Numbered from the stretch's first letter, positions 1 through 9,133 are shown. The stretch is 39,727 nt of DNA from Clostridia bacterium (GCA_017544665.1 JAFYDS010000150.1:1-39727); one strand, 5' to 3'. The notes: generated by a model not told the origin, from the sequence alone. Translations and numbers: made by a program.

Positions 1-1
1 A

Positions 2-1474
2 AAAACCGAAGAAATCAATTGGGAGGGTGCGCTGGAAGAGAATCTCAAGGCAATGAGCTCTGACCAGGAAGTAACTGGCGTTGTTGTAGGTATTGCACCG
101 AATGAAATACAGGTAGATATCGGCAGAAAATATGCTGGCTTCGTTCCCGTCGAGGAATACAGCAACGATCCGGCTGCCGACCCGCAAAAAGAGCTGAAGA
201 TCGGGGACGAGATCAAGCTCATCATCATGAAGACCAACGATTCCGAAGGCACGATGGTGCTCTCCAAGCGCCGCTATGACGCGAAGGCCGCCTGGGATCA
301 GGTCATCGAAGCGAAAGACAACGAAGAAGTGCTCGAAGGCGTGATCGCCGACGCGGTCAAGGGCGGCGTGCTCGTCTATACCAAGGGCGTCCGCGTGTTC
401 ATTCCCGGCTCGCTGACCGGTCTGCCGCGCGAAGCTGAACTGAGCGAGCTTGTCAAGAAGACCGTGAAGTTCCGCATCATCGATGTTGACAAGGCGAAGA
501 AGCGTGCGGTCGGTTCCATCCGTTCCGTCCTGCGCGAAGAAAAGAAAGCCGCGACCGAAGCCTTCTGGAACGAGATCGAAGAAGGCAAGGAATACACCGG
601 CACTGTGAAATCGCTCACCTCCTACGGCGCGTTTGTGGACCTCGGCGGCGTAGACGGCATGATCCATATTTCCGAGCTGTCCTGGAAGCGCATCAAGCAT
701 CCGAGCGAAGTGGTCAAAGAGGGCGACGTCGTCAACGTCTATGTCAAGGCGCTCGACAAAGAGAACAAGCGCATCTCCCTTGGCTACAAGAGAGTCGAAG
801 ACAATCCGTGGGAAATCCTCAAGCGCGACTACCCGGTGGGTACCGTTTGCGAAGCGACCGTGGTCGGCTTGACCTCGTTCGGCGCGTTCGCCAACGTGAT
901 CGACGGCATCGACGGCTTGATCCATATTTCCCAGATCGCAGACCGCCGCATCGCGTCCCCGGCCGAAGTGCTGCATGTGGGCGACGTTGTCACCGTGAAG
1001 ATCACCGACATCGACTTCGAAAAGAAGCGCGTGAGCCTTTCCATCCGTGCGCTGCTTGAGCCGACCAACGGTATCGACTTCAGCGACGAAGCCGACGCGG
1101 AAGACGAGCAGGATATCGCCGACGCGGAAGAAGCGGTTGCGGAAGCGATTGTTGACGCCGCCGAAGCTGCACCCGCAGAGCCGGCAGAAGAAGCTGCCGC
1201 CGCCATCGCGGACGCCGAAGTGGTGGAAGAAGCCGAAGAAGCGGTTGCAGAAGCCATCGTAGAAGCCGCGGAAGCCGCTCCGGCAGAACCGGCAGAAGAA
1301 GCTGCCGCCGCTATCGCGGACGCCGAAGTGATCGAAGAGGCTGAAGAAGCAGTCGCCGAAGCGATCGTGGAAGAAGCCGAAGCTGCTCCCGCCGAAGCCG
1401 CGGAAGAAGCCGCCGAAGTGCTTGAAGCTGCCGCGGAAGCAGTCGAAGAAGCTGCTCCTGCTGACGCAGAATAA
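2..1474 (+). CDS. S1-domain RNA-binding protein (RpsA-like), 5' end outside window
   Basis: The frame is open to the first bases of the window, so the ATG at 53 is probably internal and the gene is cut at its 5' end. Four S1 (OB-fold) domains follow in order, approximately at 65-270, 320-540, 580-795 and 835-1060; the last two carry the usual Y/FGAF and DGLIHIS / DGMIHIS motifs. S1 domains bind mRNA during translation initiation. After the fourth domain comes a highly acidic Ala/Glu tail with a 36-residue repeat. In many Clostridia this kind of S1 array is the C-terminal half of a fusion with IspH (4-hydroxy-3-methylbut-2-enyl diphosphate reductase). That would fit the open upstream frame, but IspH is not in the window, so the fusion is inference. 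A hairpin terminator follows directly. Confidence 0.88.
   Translation, partial: KTEEINWEGALEENLKAMSSDQEVTGVVVGIAPNEIQVDIGRKYAGFVPVEEYSNDPAADPQKELKIGDEIKLIIMKTNDSEGTMVLSKRRYDAKAAWDQVIEAKDNEEVLEGVIADAVKGGVLVYTKGVRVFIPGSLTGLPREAELSELVKKTVKFRIIDVDKAKKRAVGSIRSVLREEKKAATEAFWNEIEEGKEYTGTVKSLTSYGAFVDLGGVDGMIHISELSWKRIKHPSEVVKEGDVVNVYVKALDKENKRISLGYKRVEDNPWEILKRDYPVGTVCEATVVGLTSFGAFANVIDGIDGLIHISQIADRRIASPAEVLHVGDVVTVKITDIDFEKKRVSLSIRALLEPTNGIDFSDEADAEDEQDIADAEEAVAEAIVDAAEAAPAEPAEEAAAAIADAEVVEEAEEAVAEAIVEAAEAAPAEPAEEAAAAIADAEVIEEAEEAVAEAIVEEAEAAPAEAAEEAAEVLEAAAEAVEEAAPADAE
1124..1447 (+). repeat. 108-bp in-frame tandem repeat in the S1 protein tail
   Basis: Two nearly identical units of 36 codons (1124-1231, 1232-1339) are followed by a degenerate third (1340 to about 1447). 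Each encodes an Ala/Glu-rich stretch starting [10 protein letters not shown]. The unit length is a multiple of three, so copy-number change would keep the frame. The product is expected to be an acidic, possibly helical or disordered tail. Confidence 0.85.
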
Positions 1475-1484
1475 TCTCAAAGGC

Positions 1485-1513
1485 AAAAGCCGCCCCACGT
1501 GGGCGGCTTTTTT
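1485..1513. terminator. Rho-independent terminator after the S1 gene
   Basis: Stem GCCGCCC (1489-1495), loop CACGT, and GGGCGGC (1501-1507), followed by a T run to 1513. The A run before the stem could also let it work on the other strand. Confidence 0.9.
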
Positions 1514-1559
1514 CATCCACCTCATCCGCCGTCGCGTTCTTATGTTGTCGTCAAGCCAG

Positions 1560-1830
1560 TGGTTATGTGGCGCGACGGCACCTTCCCCGCCGGCGGGGAA
1601 GGCAAGACAGCGACCCGTAGTGGTCGGCTATCAGCCGACTGGGGCGCAAACGACACGGTGATGGCTTTAGCCGCCTGATCGGCGACTACATAATCTTGAG
1701 GCAATTATTTGTTTGCTGCAAATGCGTAGCACCTTGCCCTCCCCGCTGGCGGGGAGGGTGTCACGCGCCCACACATTTACCGGTAAAGCTGACGCTTAAA
1801 TGCGCGTGACGGGTGAGGTGGTTCCACCTT
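1560..1830. repeat. Intergenic palindromic element (REP/MITE-like)
   Basis: This gene-free stretch holds several inverted repeats: a 10-bp-arm palindrome at 1581-1602, GTCGGCT/AGCCGAC at 1623-1639, a second 10-bp-arm palindrome at 1737-1758 of nearly the same sequence as the first, and GTCACGCGC/GCGCGTGAC at 1760-1768 and 1802-1810. The last pair encloses the perfect palindrome TTTACCGGTAAA (1776-1787). No convincing ORF is present. It resembles the short non-autonomous palindromic repeats scattered between genes in Clostridia. No second copy was noticed in this window. Confidence 0.6.
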
Positions 1831-1844
1831 TTTTCCTCAACCAC

Positions 1845-1873
1845 TTGCTTTTTCCCGCAAAATATGATACATT
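1845..1873 (+). promoter_or_regulatory. Possible sigma-A promoter for the Cys-repeat protein
   Basis: TTGCTT (1845-1850), a 17-bp spacer, then TACATT (1868-1873), about 40 bp before the start codon. The match is moderate only. Confidence 0.4.
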
Positions 1874-1914
1874 TTGATTGCAGAACAACATCATTTGAAA
1901 TAGGAGGACTACAC

Positions 1915-4900
1915 ATGAAAACGATGAAACGCGCGCTTGCCGTGCTGCTGGCGGCGGTGCTGCTTTGCGTCGGTGTGCCGCTGGCGGTTGCAGAGGATGA
2001 ATCGACCTATCAGGTCGGTGATTTGATACAATTTGGTACCTATCCGCAAACGCGAGTTGAAGCGACAAATGAACTTAGGAATGCTGCAAACTCTGGGTCG
2101 TGGAGAAGCTACAATTATCCAATAGCTAGCAAAAATGGAACGTGTACCAGTGATTATATGAAGTATGTAGATTTCTTTTCTGATGGGGTAAAGTATCGTG
2201 CAGTCAGATTTGAAGACTATCGTCCTAGATATAATTATTATCATGGTAACTCTACGGACTCTTTGAAGGCTTATCAAAACAGCAACGGGTATTATACTTA
2301 TACTACTTATTTTTTTCGGTATGAGCCATTAACTTGGCGCGTGTTGGATCCGGTATCAGGACTTGTTATGTCTGAGTTTATAATAGATTCACAACCATTT
2401 CAAAACAGTGTTTATGATAATGGTAGTTATAATAATGGTAAATGGTATAAGGACTTTTCCTGCTCGAGTTTTGCAAATGATTATAGCGAATCCTATATTC
2501 GAAGTTGGTTAAATAACTTTTTTTATGAAACAGCTTTTTCAAATTCACAAAAAACAAATATTCAAATGACAAAGCTTGACTATGAAATGGTCAATGGAAA
2601 TACAGTTTCTTTTGACGATAATGTTTTCTTGCTGTCTTTTGAAGAAGCCCTAAACTTTGATTATGGCTTTGATTCGATAGCAACTGCAAAAGATATAAAA
2701 AGAATTGCATATGGAACAGAATATGCAGACTGTCAGGGCCTCTTCAAAGATACAGAACATAATAATAGCTGTTATTGGATGCTAAGATCTTCTGCAGATT
2801 ATTCAAGTTATAAGGGGTGGTTTAACTGGGTGGTTGGCACACAAGGCAGTGTTGATAATGCAAACAAGCTTGGAAGTGTGCAAGTGTATTATAATGGGAA
2901 CGGCGTTCGACCTGCTTGCAAATTGAAGCAGCTTAAAAACAACATTGCTATTAATTATCAATTACTTTCTGAAAAAGCAGTTCAGCTTGGAGATCAAATA
3001 ATGTTTGGAACCTATCCACAAAGCAAGGTTACAGATGATGCAATGATTGCTGCATTAGATTCTGTTGATAAAACCTGGACGGCTTATAATTATTTTAGAG
3101 GAAAGAACGAAACAGGAATAGCACAGCAAAGCGAATATATGTATTTTTGCGACTTCTTTATGAATGGCGAAAAATACAGGGCTGTTAGATTCAATGGTTT
3201 TAGGCCTCAATTTACATCAAATACTTCTAATTCAACCGTATCACAAAATGGATATAGCATGAATACAGTTTATTATTTTCTGTATGAACCATTGATTTGG
3301 CGCGTATTAGATCCTTCAGCAGGACTGATAATGTGTGAGAGTGTTATTGATTCTCAATCTTTTCAGAATACATATTTGTGGGAAAACGAACAAGCTGTTC
3401 AGCGACCAGGTTCAAAAATCATTGGGTCAGATTATTCTTTGTCTTCAATCAGAGACTGGTTAAACTATGATTTCTTTGAAACAGCTTTTTCTCCACAACA
3501 AAAGGATAATGTAGCATTATCTATTGTTAAGAATAGATCACCTCTTTCTTCTTCGCTTTTGTTTAGCGATTCGAAGGATATGGTGTTTCTACTATCATGC
3601 TCAGATTTCGCCAATATCGACTATGGGTTTTCGACTTCTAAGACTGATGAAACACGTATTGCCCAAGGAACGGATTATGCGAAATGTCAAGGACTTAATA
3701 AAAGCTATAATAAATGTATGTATTGGACAAGAACGGCTATAGGTTACAGCTATACCTATGCCGTTTATGGAAATGGATTGGTTGACGATTGTGGAACCTA
3801 CATTCATGACACTAGTCTTGGTGTTCGACCCGTATGCAGGTTGATTGAAGTTAACTCTGATTTAACCCAATCAACGACGCTTTTTTCTACATATTGTCAA
3901 CATATCAACCAAAATACTTTTGAAGCGGTTAAAGCGACTTGTACGGAACCGGGTCATAATACATATAAATATTGCAACGATTGTGGATCTGTTATTACAG
4001 GATCAATGAAGACTATTCCGGCATTAGGGCATAATTACGAAGAATGGAATACAGTTGTAGAAGAAACGTGTACTGAGGCTGGCGAAAAGACACGGCAATG
4101 TATACAATGCGGAATTGTGGAAGAGCAGTCTGTTGACCCTCTTGGACACGATTTTTCCATTGTTTCGGTGTCGCCGGCATCTTGTAAAGAACAAGGCTTT
4201 ACTACATATACATGCAGTAGGTGCAATGAGAGCTATGTGGATGATTTCGTCTCACCCCTTGGCCACGCCGAAAAAACTTATTCTCAAGACTCCACCTGCG
4301 CCGAAAACGGTTTCACGATCACCATCTGCACCCGCTGCGGCGAAACACTCAGCAAAGAGATCCTCCCACGTCTCGACCACAACTGGACAAGCGAAGTGAC
4401 GCAGAACCCCACCTGCACCGCGCTGGGCGTGAAGACCTTCACCTGCAGCGGCTGCGGCGCAACCTACACTGAGCCGGTGGATCTGCTCGCGCATGACTGG
4501 GACGACGGCGTTGTGACAAAAGAACCGTCCTGCACCGAAGCGGGCGAAATGACCTACACCTGCGCGACCGGCGGCGAAACGAGGACCGAACCGATCGACA
4601 AGCTCGACCATAAGATCGTCCTTGTGCCGGGCAAGGCGGCAACCTGCGAAGAACCCGGTCTGACCGACGGCTGGCAGTGTGAAACCTGCCAAAAGTGGTT
4701 CGCCGAACAGCAGCCGATTGAGCCCACCGGCCACGACATGCAGATTCAGTCCTATGTCGCGCCCACCTGCGAGGAGGGCGGCTATGCGCCGTTTGTCTGC
4801 TCACGCTGCGGCTATACGGAAAAAACCGATCCGGAGCCGGCCCTCGGCCACGACTACCAGCCCACCTACGAATGGTCCGCCGACAACAGCACCGTGACGG

Positions 4901-5520
4901 CTTCTCTGGTCTGCACCCGCTGTGACGACGTTCAGGCGAAGGAGACCGTCGGCACAGTCTGCAAGACGGTCGAAGCGACCTGCATGAACCCGGGGCTGCT
5001 GACCTACACCTCCGAGGGCTTCGCCAATAAAGCGTTCTATGTTCAGACGAAGACCATCGAGATCGCGCAAAAGCCCCACATGACGACGCAGATCCGTGAG
5101 GTGTCTCCCACTTGCGACAGAGAAGGCGTCGGCTCCTACTGGACCTGCGGCACCTGCGACGGCATCTTTGAAGATGAAGCGGCGACCAGACCGCTTGAGG
5201 AACCGCCCGTGCTGCCGAAGCTTCCGCACACGCCCGGTGAACCCGTGACCGAAAACGAAACGGCCGCCACCTGCACAGCAGAGGGCAGTTATGACACCGT
5301 CGTCTATTGCTTCGCCTGCGGACAGGAGCTCAGCCGCGAGACGACCGAAACGCCCGTTCTCGACCACGCCGACGCGGACAACGACGGCCACTGCGACGCC
5401 TGCGGCGAACAGATGCAGGGCGGAGATCACTGCAAGGTCTGCGGGAAGATCCACAACGGCGGCTTCTTTGACAAGCTGACCGGCTTCTTCCATAAAATCA
5501 TCGGTATTTTCAAGCGATAA
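1915..5520 (+). CDS. Exported protein with two DUF6273-like domains and tandem Cys-repeats
   Basis: The start is the ATG at 1915, 7 nt after AGGAGG (1902-1907); the frame is open further upstream but has no ribosome site there. The 1201-residue product begins with a signal peptide (about residues 1-25, KR then a Leu/Ala/Val core). Two related domains follow (about 30-345 and 360-650). Each opens with a FGTYPQ motif, then WRVLDP, a RxWLN segment and a closing GVRP, which is the pattern of DUF6273 (function unknown). From about residue 660 to 1170 there are about 11 repeats of the form TCxxxGxxxxxCxxCG...LGH; repeat 6 has lost one Cys (CATGG). The C-terminus is a CxxCG motif plus a short aromatic/amphipathic tail. 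The Cys pairs could bind metal or form disulfides. The gene is compositionally split: the signal-peptide end and the last ~1270 bp are GC-rich, but 2010-4245 is clearly AT-rich. Probably a surface or secreted protein; no function is assigned. Confidence 0.85.
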   Translation: MKTMKRALAVLLAAVLLCVGVPLAVAEDESTYQVGDLIQFGTYPQTRVEATNELRNAANSGSWRSYNYPIASKNGTCTSDYMKYVDFFSDGVKYRAVRFEDYRPRYNYYHGNSTDSLKAYQNSNGYYTYTTYFFRYEPLTWRVLDPVSGLVMSEFIIDSQPFQNSVYDNGSYNNGKWYKDFSCSSFANDYSESYIRSWLNNFFYETAFSNSQKTNIQMTKLDYEMVNGNTVSFDDNVFLLSFEEALNFDYGFDSIATAKDIKRIAYGTEYADCQGLFKDTEHNNSCYWMLRSSADYSSYKGWFNWVVGTQGSVDNANKLGSVQVYYNGNGVRPACKLKQLKNNIAINYQLLSEKAVQLGDQIMFGTYPQSKVTDDAMIAALDSVDKTWTAYNYFRGKNETGIAQQSEYMYFCDFFMNGEKYRAVRFNGFRPQFTSNTSNSTVSQNGYSMNTVYYFLYEPLIWRVLDPSAGLIMCESVIDSQSFQNTYLWENEQAVQRPGSKIIGSDYSLSSIRDWLNYDFFETAFSPQQKDNVALSIVKNRSPLSSSLLFSDSKDMVFLLSCSDFANIDYGFSTSKTDETRIAQGTDYAKCQGLNKSYNKCMYWTRTAIGYSYTYAVYGNGLVDDCGTYIHDTSLGVRPVCRLIEVNSDLTQSTTLFSTYCQHINQNTFEAVKATCTEPGHNTYKYCNDCGSVITGSMKTIPALGHNYEEWNTVVEETCTEAGEKTRQCIQCGIVEEQSVDPLGHDFSIVSVSPASCKEQGFTTYTCSRCNESYVDDFVSPLGHAEKTYSQDSTCAENGFTITICTRCGETLSKEILPRLDHNWTSEVTQNPTCTALGVKTFTCSGCGATYTEPVDLLAHDWDDGVVTKEPSCTEAGEMTYTCATGGETRTEPIDKLDHKIVLVPGKAATCEEPGLTDGWQCETCQKWFAEQQPIEPTGHDMQIQSYVAPTCEEGGYAPFVCSRCGYTEKTDPEPALGHDYQPTYEWSADNSTVTASLVCTRCDDVQAKETVGTVCKTVEATCMNPGLLTYTSEGFANKAFYVQTKTIEIAQKPHMTTQIREVSPTCDREGVGSYWTCGTCDGIFEDEAATRPLEEPPVLPKLPHTPGEPVTENETAATCTAEGSYDTVVYCFACGQELSRETTETPVLDHADADNDGHCDACGEQMQGGDHCKVCGKIHNGGFFDKLTGFFHKIIGIFKR

Positions 5521-5521
5521 C

Positions 5522-5549
5522 AAAAAGCGCCCTGCGGGGCGCTTTTTTT
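5522..5549. terminator. Bidirectional terminator
   Basis: AGCGCCC (5526-5532), loop TGCG, and GGGCGCT (5537-5543), with an A run before and a T run after. It sits between two convergent genes ending at 5520 and 5566 and can serve both. Confidence 0.92.
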
Positions 5550-5565
5550 GCTGTCGACTGTCGAC

Positions 5566-7293
5566 TTATTCAACAATATACACTTTGACGCCATGCGGCG
5601 CGCAGACGGCGCTGAGCTTGCCGTCGCTTTCGGTTGTCACGCCGTCCCAGACGTCGCGGACGGTGTACCGCATCTTTTGCGGCAGATTGACGAAGCCCTC
5701 GTTCGCGAGCTTGGCGCAGTCGAGCGCGGTGGTCGTTTCGCGGCCCGTCTTGTTGAAGACGCAGACCGCTATCCGCGCGTCCGAAAGCGGCTTCAGGAGC
5801 ACGTCGACAAGTCCCGCCTTCACACGGCGGCAGGGGACGCCGAGCGCGTCCTGATTGATCGCGATCATGTCCTTGTTCGTGAGGATCTGCCAGACCTTGT
5901 TTTGCGTGTCGACCGTGCCGTCGTCCTTGACAAAGGCGCGGACGTCGTTGCCGAGGATCAGCGGCGCATTCATCATGCACCACAGAGAGAAGTGGCTGCG
6001 GTTTTCCTCGTGCGTCAGCTTGCCGTTGCCGACCTCGAGCATATCCGGGTCGTTCCAGCCGCCCTTGCAGGCGTGCTTCCAAAGCCGGACGGTGAACTCA
6101 TACAGCGCGAGAATCGACGCCCAGACCGGCTTGATGTCGCCCGTCGTGCGCCAGAGGTTGCCCGCCTCTGCTCCCCACTGCCACGGGCGGTTGAAGCCCC
6201 ATTCGCAGATCGAATAGACGATCGGCTTTTCGGGAACGCCGTTCCGGATCGCGAATTCTTTGGTGGCGCGCTTGAGCTCGCGCCCCATCAGCTTGTATTG
6301 TACCGCCGCGCTGTCAAAGCGCGAACCGACAGGGTTGTCGAAGACGAGCGTGTTGACGCCGTCCTGCAGCCGGATCGTGGTCTGGACGCGCCGTTCGCCG
6401 TGCAGCGGCATACGCCCCTTCGCGCAGTAAACGTGATATTCCTCTTTGCCGTTGACCGTGACGCGCACGAAGCGCTCGGCGTCGTCCGCCTTGGCGACAA
6501 GGAAGGTCAGCACATAGTCTCCCCCGGTCATCGGCTCCGTACAGAGCGAAAACGATCCCGCGCGGGAATCGAGTCCCGCGATAAAGGCTTCGCCGATCGC
6601 GTCGTCCTTGACGATCCGGGCGCGCCCATTAAGTACCGCCTTGTCGATTCCGTAGGTGACGCGTTCGCCGTCTTTTGAAAGCTCGATCTCGCGGATGCGC
6701 GGCGCCTTTTCGCTGATCGGGACGTTGTGGCAAAAGTCATACTTGAAATATTCGATGCCCCAGCTTGCGAACGTGTCGGCGTCGATCGCCTCGTGCCGCA
6801 GCGAGCCGGGGTAGTCTTCACACGTCAGCTTGCCGTTGGAAGAGTAGATGCCGAGCTTGAGCCCGCGGCTGTTGACATATTCCGCCAGCGCCTTGATGCC
6901 GTTCGGGAAGGTCGCCTTGTCGCATTGCAGGCGGCCGTTTTTGTCGCGCTCCGAGCTTTGCCAGCAGTCGTCGATGTTGACATACTGGTAGCCCGCTTCT
7001 CTGAGGCCGCTCTTGTCCATCGCGTCGGCGATCTCCTTGATGAGATCTTCACTGATATGCGTCGCAAAGAGGTTCCAGCTCGACCAGCCCATCGGGGGCG
7101 TCAGCGCGACGCCGTTGTCATAGGGCTTCGTCACGCGCTGGTCGAGGTGGAATTTGTGCGCCGCCTTTTTGACGGTGCAGACGGGGCAGAACTCTTTCTT
7201 TTTCATCTTGACGCCGAGGACGGTCAGTCCGGCGGCGGCAGCGCCTGCGCCCGCGGCGACGGCGGCGGATTGCAGCAGTTTTTTCTGTTCCAT
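5566..7293 (-). CDS. GH27 alpha-galactosidase-like glycosidase with inserted domain
   Basis: This 575-residue protein starts at an ATG preceded by AAAGGAG. It is a retaining alpha-galactosidase-type enzyme of family GH27: TPPMGWSSWN at about 65-74, NIDDCW at 106-111, and YDFC with the probable nucleophile D186. RTTGD with probable acid/base D386 and WNDPDML at 413-419 follow. Between about 196 and 345 the barrel is interrupted by a beta-rich stretch that looks like a carbohydrate-binding module of the CBM6/35 type. The C-terminal beta domain follows. The N-terminus has an Ala/Gly-rich hydrophobic stretch (about 8-28) followed by MKKKEF and CPVC; this is not a typical cleaved signal, so the enzyme may be anchored or cytoplasmic. 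It lies 30 bp downstream of an AEC carrier gene on the same strand. Alpha-N-acetylgalactosaminidase activity is an alternative. Confidence 0.88.
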   Translation of the reverse strand: MEQKKLLQSAAVAAGAGAAAAGLTVLGVKMKKKEFCPVCTVKKAAHKFHLDQRVTKPYDNGVALTPPMGWSSWNLFATHISEDLIKEIADAMDKSGLREAGYQYVNIDDCWQSSERDKNGRLQCDKATFPNGIKALAEYVNSRGLKLGIYSSNGKLTCEDYPGSLRHEAIDADTFASWGIEYFKYDFCHNVPISEKAPRIREIELSKDGERVTYGIDKAVLNGRARIVKDDAIGEAFIAGLDSRAGSFSLCTEPMTGGDYVLTFLVAKADDAERFVRVTVNGKEEYHVYCAKGRMPLHGERRVQTTIRLQDGVNTLVFDNPVGSRFDSAAVQYKLMGRELKRATKEFAIRNGVPEKPIVYSICEWGFNRPWQWGAEAGNLWRTTGDIKPVWASILALYEFTVRLWKHACKGGWNDPDMLEVGNGKLTHEENRSHFSLWCMMNAPLILGNDVRAFVKDDGTVDTQNKVWQILTNKDMIAINQDALGVPCRRVKAGLVDVLLKPLSDARIAVCVFNKTGRETTTALDCAKLANEGFVNLPQKMRYTVRDVWDGVTTESDGKLSAVCAPHGVKVYIVE

Positions 7294-7323
7294 AGGGTTT
7301 CTCCTTTTATGATAATGCTTCTC

Positions 7324-8331
7324 TTATAGGATGGAAAAATAACGCATCAGAAATACTGTGAGGAAGATCGTCAGCACCGAGCAGACCGAAGTCCAGACCA
7401 CGAGCTGCGCGGCAAGCTGATCATCGCCGCCGATCTCGCTGACCATGACAGCGCTGGAGACCGCGACCGGGGAAGCGAAGATCCCGACCAGCGCGGGATA
7501 CTCCACTTTCGTAAACGGCAGAATGCCGGTCTTGGAAAGCAGAACGGCGCCGCCGATTGCGAACAGAGGCGCGAACACCAGACGCATCACAACGCCGAGC
7601 GTGATCTGTTTGCGCAGCGCGTGCACCGCCGAAAAATCGAACCTTGCGCCGAGCACGACGAGCGCCAGCGGCGTGGCGGCTTTTGCCGCCGTCGTCAGCG
7701 CCGTGAAGAAGAACGGACAGTCACGCGAAAACTGAAAGACGGCTTCGCCCGCGGCGTTCTTCGGCAGCAGCATCCGCACGCCGACGGCGGCGACGCCGAG
7801 CATGACGCCGATGATCAGCGGGTTCGTGATCGTACGCAGCAGCGTCTGTCGCAGCGGCGGCTTCTGTTCATCCGCGTAATGGGACAGGCAGATCACCGCA
7901 AGGGTGTTGAACATCAGAACCGTCACCGCTGTCGCGACGGCGGTGAACGCCACGGCCTGCGTGCCGCCGAGCGCTTCCGCGAGCGGGATGCCGAGGATGG
8001 CGGAATTGGAGCGGTAGATACATTGGATGATCGGTCCCTTCTGCAGCCGGTCGGGGACGAAGAGCCGCGCGCACAGGACGCCGATCGCGTATAACGCCAG
8101 TATGGCGGCCGCGATATAGGCGACCGCGTTCCAGTTGACGTCCTGCAGAGAGTCGATCTCATAGATGTTGCAAAACAGCAAAACCGGCAAAAAGACGCGG
8201 AACACGAGCTTGTTCGCCGTTTTGAAGAACGTGTCATCCGCGAAATGCAGCTTTCGAAGCACCACGCCAAGCAGGACCAGCAGCAGAATCGGCACGACTG
8301 CGTTTACCGCATAGAGAAATACCTGCACCAA
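7324..8331 (-). CDS. AEC family transporter (auxin efflux carrier / malate permease type)
   Basis: A 335-residue integral membrane protein with about ten hydrophobic segments in two halves. It has the AEC-type N-terminus (LLLVLLGVVLRK) and small polar motifs in the second half (GIFASPVAVSSAVM). Family members move organic anions, but the substrate here is unknown. No in-frame ATG fits: a TGA lies just upstream of the frame (8335-8337), so translation must begin at TTG 8331 (or GTG 8328). AAGGTG lies 7 nt before the TTG. It sits between trmO and the GH27 gene with short gaps, so the three may be cotranscribed. Confidence 0.85.
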   Translation of the reverse strand: MVQVFLYAVNAVVPILLLVLLGVVLRKLHFADDTFFKTANKLVFRVFLPVLLFCNIYEIDSLQDVNWNAVAYIAAAILALYAIGVLCARLFVPDRLQKGPIIQCIYRSNSAILGIPLAEALGGTQAVAFTAVATAVTVLMFNTLAVICLSHYADEQKPPLRQTLLRTITNPLIIGVMLGVAAVGVRMLLPKNAAGEAVFQFSRDCPFFFTALTTAAKAATPLALVVLGARFDFSAVHALRKQITLGVVMRLVFAPLFAIGGAVLLSKTGILPFTKVEYPALVGIFASPVAVSSAVMVSEIGGDDQLAAQLVVWTSVCSVLTIFLTVFLMRYFSIL

Positions 8332-8379
8332 CCGTCATCACCTTCTTTGTGTTGAGTATAGCATATCTCTGCGTCAAAA

Positions 8380-9075
8380 TCAACCGGACGCTTCGTCTGC
8401 GTCGCGTACCTCGACGACCCGCAGCGTATCGCCCTCGACGGTGAAACCGATGTCGAGCGCGGCGCAGCGCAAATAGTAAACGCGTTCGGGGTCGTCCTGA
8501 TAACCCGGCCGCGGGTCGAGCGACAGCGTCTGTAAAAGCGCGTCGCGGTGGGACGAGGGGATCTGTTCAAAAAGCGCAGGCGGGAAATCGACCGTGAGGA
8601 CGCCGTCCGTTTTCGCAAAGCCGCTGGTCGCCTCCGGGTGGGCGTCGGCATAGGCGAGGTAGGGCTTGATGTCGAAGACCGGTGTCCCGTCCGCGAGATC
8701 GCCGCCTGAGACAAAAAGACACGGCGTGCCGCTTTTCGTTTTACCGACACCCTCGAATTTCACGCAGGACAGCCCGATCGGGTTCGGCCGGTAGGGGGAG
8801 CGCGACGCAAACACGCCGACGCGGGTGTTGCCGCCGAGCTTCGGCGGGCGGACGGTGGGCGAGTCGGATGGTCCGGCTTCGGAAAAGTGCCACAGCAGCC
8901 AGAGATGGGAATATCCCTCGATCCCGCGCAGGTAATCTGGATTCTGGAACGCGCCGTAAAACTCGATCCGTCCCTTCAGATCGGGCGCAAGCCCGCTTTG
9001 CCGCGGCAGTCCGAATTTCAGCGGAAAGTCGCAGCGGTACACGCCCACGGGGCGCAGGATAAGTTCGTCAGACAT
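8380..9075 (-). CDS. trmO: tRNA (N6-threonylcarbamoyladenosine37-N6)-methyltransferase TrmO
   Basis: 231 residues. TrmO (older names TsaA, YaeB) uses S-adenosylmethionine to methylate t6A37 in tRNA. Family marks visible here are the N-terminal RPVGVYRCDF, then GIEGYSHLWLLWHF, and TRVGVFASRSPYRPNPIGLS, followed by a C-terminal domain containing DIKPYLAYAD and the DPRPGYQDD segment. The start chosen is the ATG at 9075, preceded 6 nt away by GGAGGC; a TTG start at 9102 would be too far upstream and lacks a site. Its promoter is back to back with that of the divergent GH31 operon. Confidence 0.92.
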   Translation of the reverse strand: MSDELILRPVGVYRCDFPLKFGLPRQSGLAPDLKGRIEFYGAFQNPDYLRGIEGYSHLWLLWHFSEAGPSDSPTVRPPKLGGNTRVGVFASRSPYRPNPIGLSCVKFEGVGKTKSGTPCLFVSGGDLADGTPVFDIKPYLAYADAHPEATSGFAKTDGVLTVDFPPALFEQIPSSHRDALLQTLSLDPRPGYQDDPERVYYLRCAALDIGFTVEGDTLRVVEVRDADEASG

Positions 9076-9104
9076 AGAAACGCCTCCGAAGTGTTCTTGC
9101 AAGC

Positions 9105-9133
9105 ATTATAGCAGATTCCGCGACCGTTTGCAA
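9105..9133 (-). promoter_or_regulatory. Sigma-A promoter for trmO
   Basis: On the minus strand: TTGCAA (9128-9133), a 17-bp spacer and TATAAT (9105-9110), with an extended -10 TGC just before it. The -35 box abuts the -35 box of the divergent promoter. Confidence 0.75.

Noticed and set aside
1813-1914. Upstream extension of the Cys-repeat protein gene
   Set aside because: Covers the likely promoter and lacks a ribosome site. The ATG at 1915 has AGGAGG and begins a signal peptide.
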